A stretch of 64,000 bases of DNA from Nematostella vectensis. Its lineage: Eukaryota; Cnidaria; Anthozoa; Actiniaria; Edwardsiidae. The stretch lies in assembly GCF_932526225.1 (NCBI RefSeq), contig NC_064034.1, positions 3,768,001 to 3,832,000 on the forward strand. The letters run 5' to 3'. The translations under genes and the position numbers were made by a program. The notes under the pieces were generated by a model. It did no database searches and was not told where the DNA came from. It was given only the letters and a program-made list of their open reading frames with translations. Shown here piece after piece: positions 13,751 to 24,459 of the stretch (its first letter is position 1; each line of letters begins with the position of its first letter).

Positions 13751-14045
13751 TTAAGTTCCCTAATCAAACTTTTTTTGTTTTTATTGCCTCGTCCGCAATT
13801 TCATAAGATGTTTGAGCACTGGTTATTCAATCAAAAACCAAATCAGATCACTTATGTAAAACAATGACGCACTTTTGCATGTTTTAGAAAAAAGCTGTTA
13901 CTTATAAAGTCGCGTGTGCCTAGCGGCGGAGCTATGCAGGAAGAAGGGTGCCAATCACCCCTAATCTGTATTCGCTCGGTCCAGCGAACCTGGCAGCTGC
14001 CACATTAGGTACGAGGGAGGATCTGTAATTCTTCCCAGTAATTAT

Positions 14046-14220
14046 TTAGTAAATAAACCGTTTCTGGCGGCTGGGATATCGGCGGATAATGTCCAAGGAT
14101 GAGGAATGGTACGAAAAAGCGAAGCTTCGAGGGCAACTGTGAAATTTTGAGGACCATTTCTCATCCGCGGACATTATCCGCCGATATCACAGTGAGCCAA
14201 AGAAGGGGTTTATTTATTTT
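14046..14220. mobile_element. fold-back / hairpin MITE
   Basis: Two arms with mismatches face each other. AAATAAACC...GATATCGGCGGATAATGTCC on the left is answered by GGACATTATCCGCCGATATC...GGTTTATTT on the right, with a short centre rich in GAAGCTTCG. The whole unit would fold into one long hairpin. No open frame and no clear target duplication were found. Confidence 0.7.
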
Positions 14221-14689
14221 ATATCACAGTGACTACACTGGAAATGCAAAAAGTGTATTCCGCGCGCACTGATGTGCACTGGAATTTTTGCCATTCGCGA
14301 AAGATAACACTCATCCATGCAACAATTTTTTTTCATTAGAACAAAAACTACAAGCTCAAAACTTGCATTTCAACTGAGCTGGAATAGAAATTGAAGCAAA
14401 ATTTTTCAATTTTGAAATGTCTTCTGCGCGCGCGCTGACGTGCACGGGAATGACGCCACAAGCGCGCGCTGATGTGAAGTTCTTTGTCATTGCTTTTTCT
14501 TTCCCGTTTCAGGATATAAATTCTATAAAAAAAACATTGATGATAGTTTTATGAAAGAAATTAAACATTTTTCTGTGCCTTCATAGCGTTTTGAAAACCA
14601 TGGTGTTTGTTTGAGGAGTTATTGAGCAGACGAAAAGCGAGTTTTGACTGCACAAAAATGTTCACAGGACAGATAATATTACTTTGCCT

Positions 14690-15587
14690 GGGGCCGGTTC
14701 CTGAAAGCTCAGTTAGCAGTTATCGGTAGATAAATCTACACTTTATCCTCAGATAAATCCATAGATAAATTGGGTTCCTCAAACAGCAGACAAAATTATC
14801 CTCTGATAAAGTAGCAGATAAAGTTAGCAGAGGTCGGGAGGACCCGATAAGTCGCCATCTACCGATAAGTCATGTAATCCAAGATGGCGGATGAGCTGTT
14901 GCCATGGTTATTGGGATAACACAGGGCTCCCAAGCTTGGAAATAAAACTCAAAACTCGGACAATTCGGGTTTCAAAGAGAAAAAAACGTTAAATAAAATT
15001 ATATTTAAAGCACTCAATCATTTATCTAGTCAATGAAGTCCTAGGGTGTCGCTCGAGGATAATTATTGGCGCGTAGCGCATAACATATTGCTTACAAATG
15101 ACGTGTTGGGAAGCCTGTGGTGATTCAAAATGGCGCTCGGTGGGTTTTGGCTTTTTTCGTACGTTTGCTTGAAAAAACAAGCCCTAATCAATGCCAGCAC
15201 CTTAGAGGACGTCCACTATGTAAATCTAAAGCTCTTAATTTCAAGTTGGCGTTAATGGAAGACTGAAATTGCATGCAAGTCAAACGAGCGCTTTTTAACC
15301 AGTTGATAACAAATTTGGGGTTGGGAGATGTTATGAAGATTCTCCGGTGAAATAAAAAAGGTAAAATTAAGGTATCATATTTGCTGATTTACCGGGTTTC
15401 CTGTGTACAATTTACTCGTCAAACCAGTTTTCTTGTCGGTTATCTACCGATAGCTATCGGAGGGATAACTTTGCTTTCAGGAACCAGATTTTATCGGTCG
15501 GATAGCTATCCACCGCAAAGCAAATTTAACCCACGGATAAGTTCTATCGGTAGATAAATTTATCTGACTTTTCAGGAACCGGCCCCT
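14690..15587. mobile_element. non-autonomous DNA transposon with GGGGCCGGTTCCTGAAA ends
   Basis: The left end GGGGCCGGTTCCTGAAAG is mirrored by CTTTTCAGGAACCGGCCCC at the right (one base differs). Subterminal sequence repeats the phrase TCTACCGATA/TATCGGTAGA many times on both sides. The interior contains ACTCGTCAAACCAG, also present in the element at 19779-20506, so both belong to one wider family. No transposase frame is present. The target duplication could not be read. Confidence 0.8.
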
Positions 15588-16330
15588 GGACGTTATCGAC
15601 TGATATTTGTCCTGTGAAACCGTATTAACCAATGAGCGCGCGTGAAAATTCATCACTGGGATATAAACTATTATATTCGCACACCCCTGGCTACATTTAG
15701 GTAAAGTCTGACAACGAAAAACAGCAATCGATCATATCCACCAATGATCGAAAAAAAATATTTCATGATATCTGCGGTCGCAATCTTTGTTTAGAGTTCA
15801 AGTCAGTACAAACAATGTATGATGAGATCGGTAAATGACTTCACACAAGTACCACAGCTCAGCCAATTGCCCTGTGCCATACGGTAAACACAGACTACTA
15901 GAGGCGGATAAATACAAGGGAAGCTTCGAATCGTTCGAGTTCGCAAACCCTCCGCAAATACCATCGAGATGCAAAAGTATTCAAAACAAAATGTTTCTTC
16001 TACGGTATGTATGCGTCTGTAAAGCAAGTACCTGTCAAGCGGTAACAGTTACATTCACAACTATTGCCGGAATAAAATAAGAAGGTTGATACGACTACTT
16101 TTTATTCATCCCACTCCAAAAGACACACAGATTACATTTCCTTCAAAAGTCTAAGCTGATGGCTTTTTATTTCTACAATATTTTAAAATCTAATCTACGA
16201 GAAAGTCCCTCAAGATCACGTGACCATTGGCACTTATACAGGTGCTCATATGGCCGTTTTTTATATCGATTTAAGAAGTAATTGAGGCTTTTCCCCATCA
16301 AATGTACAAGTTCCCATTGTGATTGGTCCG
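15588..16330. other. intergenic stretch between a MITE and the fibrinogen-like gene
   Basis: Open frames of 70-80 codons occur on both strands between 15.8 and 16.1 kb, but they have no recognisable domain. The region may include the 3' UTR of the minus-strand gene ending near 16340. Nothing further is supported. Confidence 0.4.
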
Positions 16331-16339
16331 CGTCATAAC

Positions 16340-17070
16340 CTATCGAATGTACAGGTTGCCATGGGGATTGTTCACACCGGAGAGATGGCTTTGCCTGCAG
16401 TTTGGACATGGGTTGTGGATGGGCCAGTCACGTGACACGCTGCCTTCGAAATGAAAAAAAATCGGATGCTTGCACGAACCAGGCCTCCGAGGAAGTTTTA
16501 AAAGGGCTGGACCGCAACCCATAATCTTCAGGATGGAAGGGACACTAATGCACCCCGCCGCCACCGTCTTGACCTTTTTGCAGATGATTTTCCCTTCTAT
16601 CCAGAGAACAAGACTGCCATCAGAAGGCTTACAGCGGTACCAGTTATTGATGTTTGATTTGACCAAAAATTCCTTTCCGATGTCTTGCCATATTTGAAAG
16701 CGAATGGCATCGTACTGTGTCTCGTTGAGAGGGGCTCGAGTCGAGACCCTTGCTCCACAGGAAGCCCGCCAGTCTGGGAGTGGAGTTACTGCGTTACTTT
16801 TGTCTTCAAAATTAAGGTAGTTTGTGAATGTGTAGCTCCAAACTAGGGTCCAGCCCCCGCCTGCTGTAGCTTGATCACAGTAAGCCTGGAAAGGAGCGTT
16901 CTTCCCCGGGGCTATGCGATAGATCCCACTCGGAGCATTAGGGTATTGCCGTTTCAGGTCCTTGCAGCTTTCATAGACTTTGTTCTTTATTACTTCTATA
17001 AGATACATCCATATAGTTGTGTTAACACAATCTGAATAAAACAACGAGGGAGCTAATAACCCCCCCCCCC
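16340..17070 (-). CDS. fibrinogen C-terminal-like domain exon(s), secreted protein
   Basis: On the minus strand this open frame encodes a fibrinogen-related domain: an ESCKDL start, SGIYRIAPG, a Cys-Asp segment followed by GGGWTLVWSY, then WRASCGARVS and a second half with NNWYRCKPSDGSLVLWIEGK. This GGGWTLV pattern is typical of fibrinogen-like lectin domains and of the cnidarian variant found in coral skeletal-matrix proteins. The likely exon start is an acceptor near 17040 or 17001, both entering in phase 1. The frame runs to a stop at 16340, but the end of the domain looks atypical, so a further splice or a degenerate C-terminus is possible. The signal-peptide plus PAN exon of the same gene lies upstream at 19014-19304. 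A connecting exon between them was not found. Confidence 0.7.
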
Positions 17071-17103
17071 CTTCTTTATAACCAGTCATAGGACTCATAT
17101 CTG

Positions 17104-17300
17104 GCCACGGATTTAAGATAATATCAAAACTAAGCAGAGAAAACCGGAGAGCCCGCAGAAACCTCTAGGAACAAGGACACGAACTCATTCACCCAAGTCA
17201 CGTCGGAACCGGGAATCGAGCCCGAAACCGAGTGGTTAGAGTAGAGTAGAGGCACAGGCACTACCAGATCGACACACTGCTTAGTGTGCCACCCAAGGTT
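17104..17300 (-). mobile_element. tRNA-derived SINE (partial)
   Basis: Read on the minus strand, a box A-like segment (complement of 17255-17271, CTGGTAGTGCC) is followed after about 35 bases by a box B-like segment GGCTCGATTCCC (complement of 17211-17222). The spacing is that of an internal RNA polymerase III promoter. The downstream TTGGGTGA... tail is typical of tRNA-derived SINE bodies. It lies within an intron of the PAN/fibrinogen-like gene. Confidence 0.65.
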
Positions 17301-17589
17301 ATCTTAAAAATATCAATATAAGATGTCGAAGAAAAAACACTGACATCGAACATTTAACACCACCAGAAAAAAATCTTCATCATATTCTAAGACAAAGGGA
17401 GCTACTCCCTGTTTTCACCACGCTTACCTAGGCAGACAGCCGACCTAGTATTTAAACAGCTTGCTTGTAGTCTCACTAGTCGCACCATACCTTGTTGTTC
17501 TAAATTGGATTTATTATCAGGCTTATTATCTTTAGCCTTCGTGTAGCCGCTGTCTCGCATAGACGATATTATATATTCTCGAGTCAGCG

Positions 17590-17970
17590 GCTACTAGTAC
17601 GCTCAAGTATGTCTTACCATAATAGACTTGGCTGATGGAATATCTTACCATAATAGACTTGGCTGATGGAATATCTTACCATAATAGACTTGGCCGATGG
17701 ACTTGCTACTCGTAGGCTTAAGTATATCTTACCATAATAGACTTGGCTGATGGACTTGCTACTCGTGGGCTTAAGGATATCTTACCATAATAGACTTGGC
17801 TGATGGACTTGCCACTCATAGGCTTAAGTATATCTAACCATAGACTTGGCTGATGGATGACTTGCTCGTAGGCTTAAGTATATCTTACCATAATAGACTT
17901 GGCTGATGGACCTGCTACTCGTAGACTTAAGTATATCTTACCATAATAGACTTGGCTGATGGACTTGCTA
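17590..17970. repeat. minisatellite, about 53-bp unit
   Basis: At least seven imperfect tandem copies contain the phrases TATCTTACCATAATAG and ACTTGGCTGATGGA. The first units are shorter (about 36 bases) and the rest are about 53. It sits in the presumed intron between the fibrinogen-like and PAN exons. Confidence 0.9.
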
Positions 17971-18089
17971 AGCTGAAAAGAAGTTTTAATAATGCTATTA
18001 GCATGCAATTATTAAGTACATTATACTAGTTGTAATAAAGCTATTAGCATGAAATTATTAAGTATTTTATACTAGTTGTAATTGTAATA

Positions 18090-18573
18090 CCTTATTACAC
18101 TTAATTTTCGCGACGTCAAAATTTCGCGATTTTGAGATGGCGATATTTCGCGACACTTCATTTTTGCGATTTTCCTATTTTCGTAAATACCAGATCACTT
18201 TATTTTCGCGATTTGGGGATTATCAAATCAAGCAAAACAAGTGGAATTAAAATGTGCTGAAATCATCAAAACTGACACTATTTAATACAAAAAGATGCGT
18301 TGGCTAAATTTATTTTCATAAAAATCTATAAATACAACTTTAACTCAACCCCTTAACGTACTTTATGTACATTAGATGACTAAATAGACAAGGTGTTTCC
18401 ATAAAGCTTATTAAACGGCCAATATTCTCCCAAAGGTTTTTTGTGTTCTCGATTAATTTTTGCGCATCCTAATTTTCGCGACCCTCAATTTTCGCGTCAC
18501 TCTATTTTCGCGAATCTTTAAAAATCGCGAAATTAGCGAAATAAAAGTCACGCGAAAATTAAGTGTAATAAGG
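18090..18573. mobile_element. TA-flanked MITE with TTTCGCG-rich interior
   Basis: The inverted ends CCTTATTACACTTAATTTT and AAAATTAAGTGTAATAAGG bound 484 bases flanked on each side by TA (18088-18089 and 18574-18575). This fits a Tc1/mariner-type non-autonomous element. The motif TTTCGCG or its complement recurs at least eight times inside near both ends. There is no coding capacity. Confidence 0.85.
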
Positions 18574-19013
18574 TAGGACAAGCTTGGAACAAGACTTTTT
18601 GGTATAAGCCAAATGGTATTAGTAAAAAAGTTATGAAGTGTGTGTAGGTGTGCAGTACAGAACCTAATTATATCAGTGCGTAACATTACCATATATGTGT
18701 TTAATTTGACGGGTGTCAGAATTGCCCTTAGACCAATGTTTTAATAAATTGAGATACCAGTGGAAGTTACGTAAATAACGGACGCAAGTAATCATTGTAA
18801 AATGATTGATTTAAAAAAAAAATCATCGAGTAGAAAACTGAAATTCTCAGATTCACTAATGTGCTACGCGCGCTACCGTGGCCACCTTGGAAATGTTAGG
18901 GAGTAAGCCAATGGAGAAGAGGAAAAGAGGAACATGCTTTCTGGATCACACAGACTTCACTAGCCAACAAGCAGCGTGGCAGAATCTCATACAAAGTGCG
19001 ACTACTTGCTTAC

Positions 19014-19304
19014 CATAACCATGTAGAGAAATCTCCCATTTCCTTTCCTAAGCATGTTCTTCGTGCCATCATCCAGAAATCCGAGGTAGCAGATGTCACT
19101 GCTCTCATGAAAAATGGCGGCGTTACAGCTAGCTTCTCTAAGGCAAGCAAGAGTGCATTGAAGTTGATCTAGTCGATAATGTGTTGATGAAATACTCGAA
19201 ATGAGATATTCGGATTTGAAACTGCTAACGCCAGAGGATAAGTAATCTGCGCTCGCCACTTCAGCTAGTGAGCTTAATATAAAACAAATACACAAACCAA
19301 GCAT
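19014..19304 (-). CDS. signal peptide plus PAN/apple-like exon of the fibrinogen-like gene
   Basis: The minus-strand frame starts with ATG at 19304, giving a classic signal peptide (MLGLCICFILSSLAEVASA). A PAN/apple-like segment with the cysteine pattern LQCTLACLREASCNAAIF...CYLG follows. An upstream in-frame ATG at 19349 would bury the signal peptide, so I prefer 19304. The exon ends at a strong donor (ATG then GTAAGCAAG) in phase 0. It is the expected 5' exon of the secreted protein whose fibrinogen-like exon lies at about 16.3-17.1 kb. PAN and fibrinogen-like modules mediate adhesion or carbohydrate binding outside the cell, and this pairing resembles cnidarian matrix proteins. The linkage of the two exons is inferred from strand, order and domain logic. 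Confidence 0.7.
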
Positions 19305-19778
19305 ATTTCGTTTTAGAAGCGCACAGGAATAATATGGTAAAATTGGCAATGCACTCTCTTTTAAGTGGATCGGGCGAAAATAGTTACATTCCTTGTACCT
19401 AGTTACGTTTTCTTTATTGAACGGTGGCCGGTTTAGGAAACGTTTGTCATTTTATGTTTGCCAAGGTGTGCAAACAGTCGAACACTTTTTGTCAAATTGC
19501 ATTATATAATACGCCAAGTTAGATATAACAGGAATCATATGAAAAGATTATATATAATGTACTTTTTGAAACAAACAGAAAACTGGAACTTTTTGAGTTT
19601 TGGATAAATGGTGAACTTTTTCATGCTTACAAATCAGAAGCCAAGCGGACAACTGGGTTGGGGTTGTCTGTTCACTAAACTACCCCTATATTACGTCACC
19701 TGAACATCCACTCAGGCTCTAAATCCGGATTATAAATGCACATCGGTTTTATCATGCAGAGAACCTCAACAAAAGCCC

Positions 19779-20506
19779 GGGGCCGGTTCGTGAAAAGCCG
19801 ATTACCGCTAACCCAGGGTTAATTTTGCCCTATCCCACGATTTAATTTTTACCCCCGGATAAAGTTCTGTTCCCGAAACGCCGATTAGCATTAACTCTGG
19901 GTTAGTTTGGAGGTAAAATCTAACCCTGCTCGCGAGGTGGTTAACTCGCTAACCTACGGTTTAGTTGGCGTCACAAACTTTGTAGTAGAACTAAAGTTTC
20001 CTAAAATGAAGTTGCCGACAAAAAAGACGTTACACAAAAACAATGTAGGGATCACATTTCACTTTGTTATGAGACCTTCGTTGCGACGCTGACACGAAAA
20101 TTGTGCTGGAACAGAAAGAAAGTTACATGAAATTTATAATTGAAATAAATCTGTCTCGCTAGTGTCACGCAACAAACTCGAATCCTGCAAATGACATTTT
20201 TGGCAATGAAATGGAGGTAATTCCAGGCGATGTAGAGGGGTTGTGGGGCTTCCCTGCAAAAATTAAATCACTAAAGGTAAATATTTGAGTTGCTCTCTGT
20301 TGATCTACTGTGGGTATCCTGTGTGAATTTTACTCGTCAAACCAGTTTTTCACTCGCTTAATCCAGGGTTAGTAAATCGGGGGATTACTTGGCTTTCGGG
20401 AACGGTGAGTTATCCGTAGGTTAGCTAACCTACGATTAGCGAATTTTAACCCGGGATTATGCGCTGATCTATGGTTAAGTTAATCGGCCTTTCAGAAACC
20501 GGCCCC
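19779..20506. mobile_element. non-autonomous DNA transposon with GGGGCCGGTT ends
   Basis: GGGGCCGGTTCGTGAAAAGCC at the left is mirrored by GGCCTTTCAGAAACCGGCCCC at the right with a few mismatches. The subterminal word TAACCC(T)AGGGTTA or CTAACCTACG is repeated on both sides. The central ACTCGTCAAACCAG phrase is shared with the element at 14690-15587. Short open frames inside are not credible genes. Confidence 0.8.
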
Positions 20507-20901
20507 CGATCGCGTGGACGGTGTGTGCAAGCGTGCATGGCCAATGTGCGCGCGCACCCGTGCATGCATCCAAACACTATCCTCACTATTAGGGGGCGCA
20601 ACCGTCTATTTGAGTATTCGAAATTCTAAATATAACAATTTCAAACAACAAGTTTCTTCCTTTTCTAAACTAAACTTTTGATGTACTGTTTTCCAATCAA
20701 ATTACAAGGATGCAGCTTTTTGCGGCCGAATATTTCATATTTTGGCCTCTAAAAGTCGTTGGTTACTAGGCTGTCTTTAAAAAATAAAAAATATGGAGGA
20801 AAATAAAATAGGTAGGGGGTAAATTGAATTGCATAAAGTAATTGTGCATTATTTTTGTTGTTTATAAACACCAAGGTAGTGTGTTATGCGATAACTTCCA
20901 A

Positions 20902-20909
20902 TGACGTCA
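20902..20909 (+). promoter_or_regulatory. palindromic CRE-like site TGACGTCA
   Basis: An exact TGACGTCA lies about 20 bases before a triplicated TATA-containing segment and upstream of the TRIM45-like gene. CREB/ATF proteins bind this sequence. Its promoter role is inferred from position only. Confidence 0.4.
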
Positions 20910-20922
20910 AGTCAGTGTCAGT

Positions 20923-21123
20923 GTGCACCATATAAGCAAGTCACGATTTCTACTCTACTCGCTACTTCTTCGTTTGATAAACACAAGTCGTGCACCATAT
21001 AAGCAAGTCACGGTTTCTGCTTTACTTGCTACTCCTTCGTTTGCTAAACACAAGTCGTGCACCATATAAGCAAGTCACGGTTTCTGCTCTACTTGCTACT
21101 TCTTAGTTTGCTAAACACAAGTC
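20923..21123 (+). promoter_or_regulatory. three tandem 67-bp copies of a putative core promoter/leader
   Basis: Units start at 20923, 20990 and 21057 with period 67. Each contains GTGCACCATATAAGCAAG (a TATA-like ATATAAG) followed by a pyrimidine-rich stretch and AAACACAAG. Directly after the third unit comes a good splice donor (GTAGAG then GTAAGAGG, GT at about 21130). The third copy therefore looks like the promoter plus 5' UTR exon of the TRIM gene, with two extra upstream copies. The transcription start is inferred. Confidence 0.5.
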
Positions 21124-21609
21124 TGTAGAGGTAAGAGGATAACACCTGTCAATCTACAATTGCAGTTAAAGGAGCGACAGGAGCGACCTTTTTAACAAAT
21201 TTTAAACAATTAGATAATTAGTAATTGCAAGTTTAAATCCAGATATTTTAGTCAAACATGAAACCAATTTATAAAAAAAAAACTCATAGTTTCTGGGTTC
21301 TGTGGACCACGCAAAGATGTCTAACAAGCTCGTGTATTACACAGATTTAAGCGATCTCAAATTCCATAAATATTTAATGTTTTTAAGCGAATGCAAAGAA
21401 ACGTTTGTTTTCCCATGGAAACAGAAGCACCCTGCCTCGATTCGTAGACTTACGCCATTTTCGATAGCTAATTGGTACGGCTAGGGGAAAGCGATTTGAT
21501 CCGTCTTCGGAGGAAGTATTCTTTTTTGTTTCTGCGTTACAAGTATTTATAGCAATGTACACCCCTCCATTTTAGGCCCCCGCCTAGCGCCAGTCCTCTA
21601 CTCGCCTCC

Positions 21610-24459
21610 ATGTCATCACGGTCACGGACAGCGTCGCTTGTGCGCGGGCTCGCCGAGCAGCTCATGTGCCCCGTCTGTCTTGGGGAGTATAAGAACCCCA
21701 TGCTGCTTCGTTGCTATCACTCGTTCTGTTTGCGATGCGTGCAGGAGCTGTTGCACCAGTCCGGGGAAAAAGGCGTGGTCAAATGTCCCCAATGCAGGAC
21801 GGAAATGGAGGTAAAGCGAGTTATCCTTCCTTTCTTCCATAAAAAAGATACCATTTTAAAACAAAATGTCATTCTACAGTGAGGATTTTCTTTAGTTTGG
21901 GCCGTTGGACGGTAAAATTTTATTACTATGACAATAAAAGGGCCCAATAAACAAACCATGATATATAAAAAGCCTTGGGTCCCGCTTAATATCCTGCTGA
22001 ACGACTCCGTGTGTAATGTCCAGGCCATTATAAAGAAACGTGTTAATGGAATAGGAATCAGGGCGAATAAAGTCTATGTATCGTGTGCACGTTTTAGCTT
22101 TTGCCCTTCTTTAATTTTTATTTTATTTTAGTGTAGTGATGTTTTCCAAACAGTTACATGATTTTAGCTTGTTATTGAAATCAGCAGGCATAGCACCTGC
22201 ATGCTTACACGAAATAATTCGAACAAGTTTTCTATGTGCAAGTAATTTTGTCAGAAGATCTGTGAGTCTCTTTTAAATTACTTTATATAATACTACTAAA
22301 GCTACTACCCGGTTTTAGGATATATTAGACCCGATAACCACAGCTTTCACAGTATATCTTCGCATTACTAATAGGTATAACTTAATATGCTGGATTAAAC
22401 AGTAGGTATGCGATTTGTTTCCAGAAGTTGCATATAAAGGAGGTAAAATTAAGAGGCTCAAAATGTCCCAAGGCAAACAGATTTAGCAGCATTTTTTTAC
22501 CAGATTCCAAATAGTGATGTGAAGAGGCTCAAATCCAACTTCTACATCAACAATCTCTTGGACCTGATGGATGAGACTCGGCTTAAAGCCAAGGCGCGGG
22601 ACCCGCTTGTCTGCTGTGACCATTGCCAACCTCTCATCAGCGCAGCCGAGGTCAAGTGCGTCCATTGCAAAGTATCACTGTGCAGAGCATGTATCGGGCC
22701 ACATTGCGAGCACATGCCCACTCAGCCCCATACTATCAAGGAACTAGCCACAAAAGCGGAGCTGGAAGAAGAGCTTCCAGCAGCGAAGGAGGACTTTAAA
22801 ACGTGCGCAAAACACGGGCTGGATTTGCGTTTCTACTGTTGTACTTGTGAGCTCCTAATGTGCCGGGAATGCCTTTCTGTAAATCACTGGAACCATGAGT
22901 ACATGCTGGTAAAGCTAGGCGTTCGAGACATTAGAAAGACCATCGATTGGCTGCTTGTGAAATGCAAGGTTAGTTTCAATGATCGCTTTATGGTTATATT
23001 GACAAAGAATGATTGCGCAGCACGCTATCCTCATAGAAAGGCAAATAACGTGGATACTTGGTGTTGCCTGACTATCCGAATTTCCTTAACTTGTGAAAGT
23101 TAGAAGATGACCCACGTGGCGCTGTTTTTTTTTTTCATGATCTAAGCCAGGTACCTTGTTGTTGTTTTTTTCTAGGTCAAATTTCTAACCATTGAAAAGA
23201 CCAGGAAGAGGGTAGAGGTGACCCAAGAACTGGTAGGGAGCAATGCGCGTGAGATGGAAGCACGGATAGACGAGATCATTGACCAAAAAATAAGAGAGTT
23301 GGAGAAAAAGCGGGCACGGCTCCACGAATCCGCAAGTCAGGCAAAAAATGAAAAGCTTAAGCAGCTACTCGTACAGGGGGAAGAACTCGCGATGCTAGAA
23401 GCAAGCTTAAAAAGTGGAGTCGAGTATACCGAGTTCTTGCTTAATGATGACCACCAGAACGAGTTGTATGCAGGACGCAAGCAGCTCATCGAGAGATTAA
23501 AAGAACTGAGCGAGGTTCGAGTATCGAGTGAACCCACCACCTGGTGGGATCTGGGTCTAGACCTGATGCCGCAAGCTACACAGATGCTAGACCAAATGCT
23601 GACGATAACCAACGTGACGTCTCTTGACGACCCGGACAAGACGACAGTGCGGATGGACGGCGGCGATGAGGGTGTCATTTACCACACCTTCTTAAATCAA
23701 GAGTACACCTTCGTCATCACGTTGAGGGACAGAAATGGGAAGCGGATCACTAATGGCGGTCAGTCGGTCAGGGTCGCAATCCGAATACCCGAGGTGACGT
23801 CAGAAACGATAACGCTAATGAGCTGCGTCAACCAGACGGTTTTAGACGTGTCGGATAATCTCAATGGAACTCATAGTTTCCGTCATAAACCAACTGTCGA
23901 AGGCGAGCATTTCCTATATATCACAGTCAATGGAAGGCCACTTCCTAAAAATTTAATATGGAAAGTCGAGGGTCCTCTTGGATTCGGAGACCCTGTCGTT
24001 CTGAACATCGATTTCCTCCCATTACAAGGTCTCTTTGATCTTTCAAGTGTCTGGTGTCACGTCTCTGATCAATTTTCCTGGAAAATTCGCCGACTTCGCA
24101 TCGAAGACAAGACGACCGTCCCAGCAATTGAAGTCGGAGTGGTGTCGGATTCTACGAATAAAAAGTGGGGATGGAGGAATGGTTTGCGTGTTTCCGGCAC
24201 CGGGTCGGATGAATCGGAAAACACTCAGAGCGTGATCGAAGAGTGGCGAGAGGATGAGACCTTCGAGTTCTTTCTAGATGCGCGTGCTGGGCGCTTCAGA
24301 ATTCGGTGTCAATCCACGGGTAAGACAGAGACGTTCTGCAAGTGCCCCGGGACATTCACGAGGCCGTATGTTGAGCCACCGAGTTATGATTTCTTCGTCC
24401 TTAACAAGGAGCTGGAGCATATCATATTTACCAGACCTAACAGGATGACTAAAGATTGA
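21610..24459 (+). CDS. TRIM45-like E3 ubiquitin ligase (RING, two B-boxes, coiled coil, filamin repeat)
   Basis: Three coding exons, 21610-21810, 22504-22968 and 23176-24459, join in phase 0 at GAG|GTAAAG, CAG|ATT, AAG|GTTAGT and TAG|GTC to give about 649 residues. A 5' UTR acceptor (TTTTAG) lies just upstream at 21575. Exon 2 encodes a C3HC4 RING (CPVC...CYHSFCLRC...CPQC). Exon 3 encodes B-box 1 (CCDHC...CEH) and B-box 2 (CAKH...CCTC...CREC...H). Exon 4 holds a charged coiled coil, then a filamin-type Ig repeat (from about FLNQEYTFVITLRD to GEHFLYITVNG) and a further 120-residue region including WGWRNGLRVSG. The RING should recruit an E2 enzyme, while the coiled coil dimerises and the filamin repeat binds partners. 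Domain order matches TRIM45. Orthology would need a tree. Confidence 0.88.

Noticed and set aside
15803-16080. Overlapping 74- and 81-codon frames on both strands
   Set aside because: There is no recognisable domain, no coherent splice sites and no codon pattern favouring either strand.
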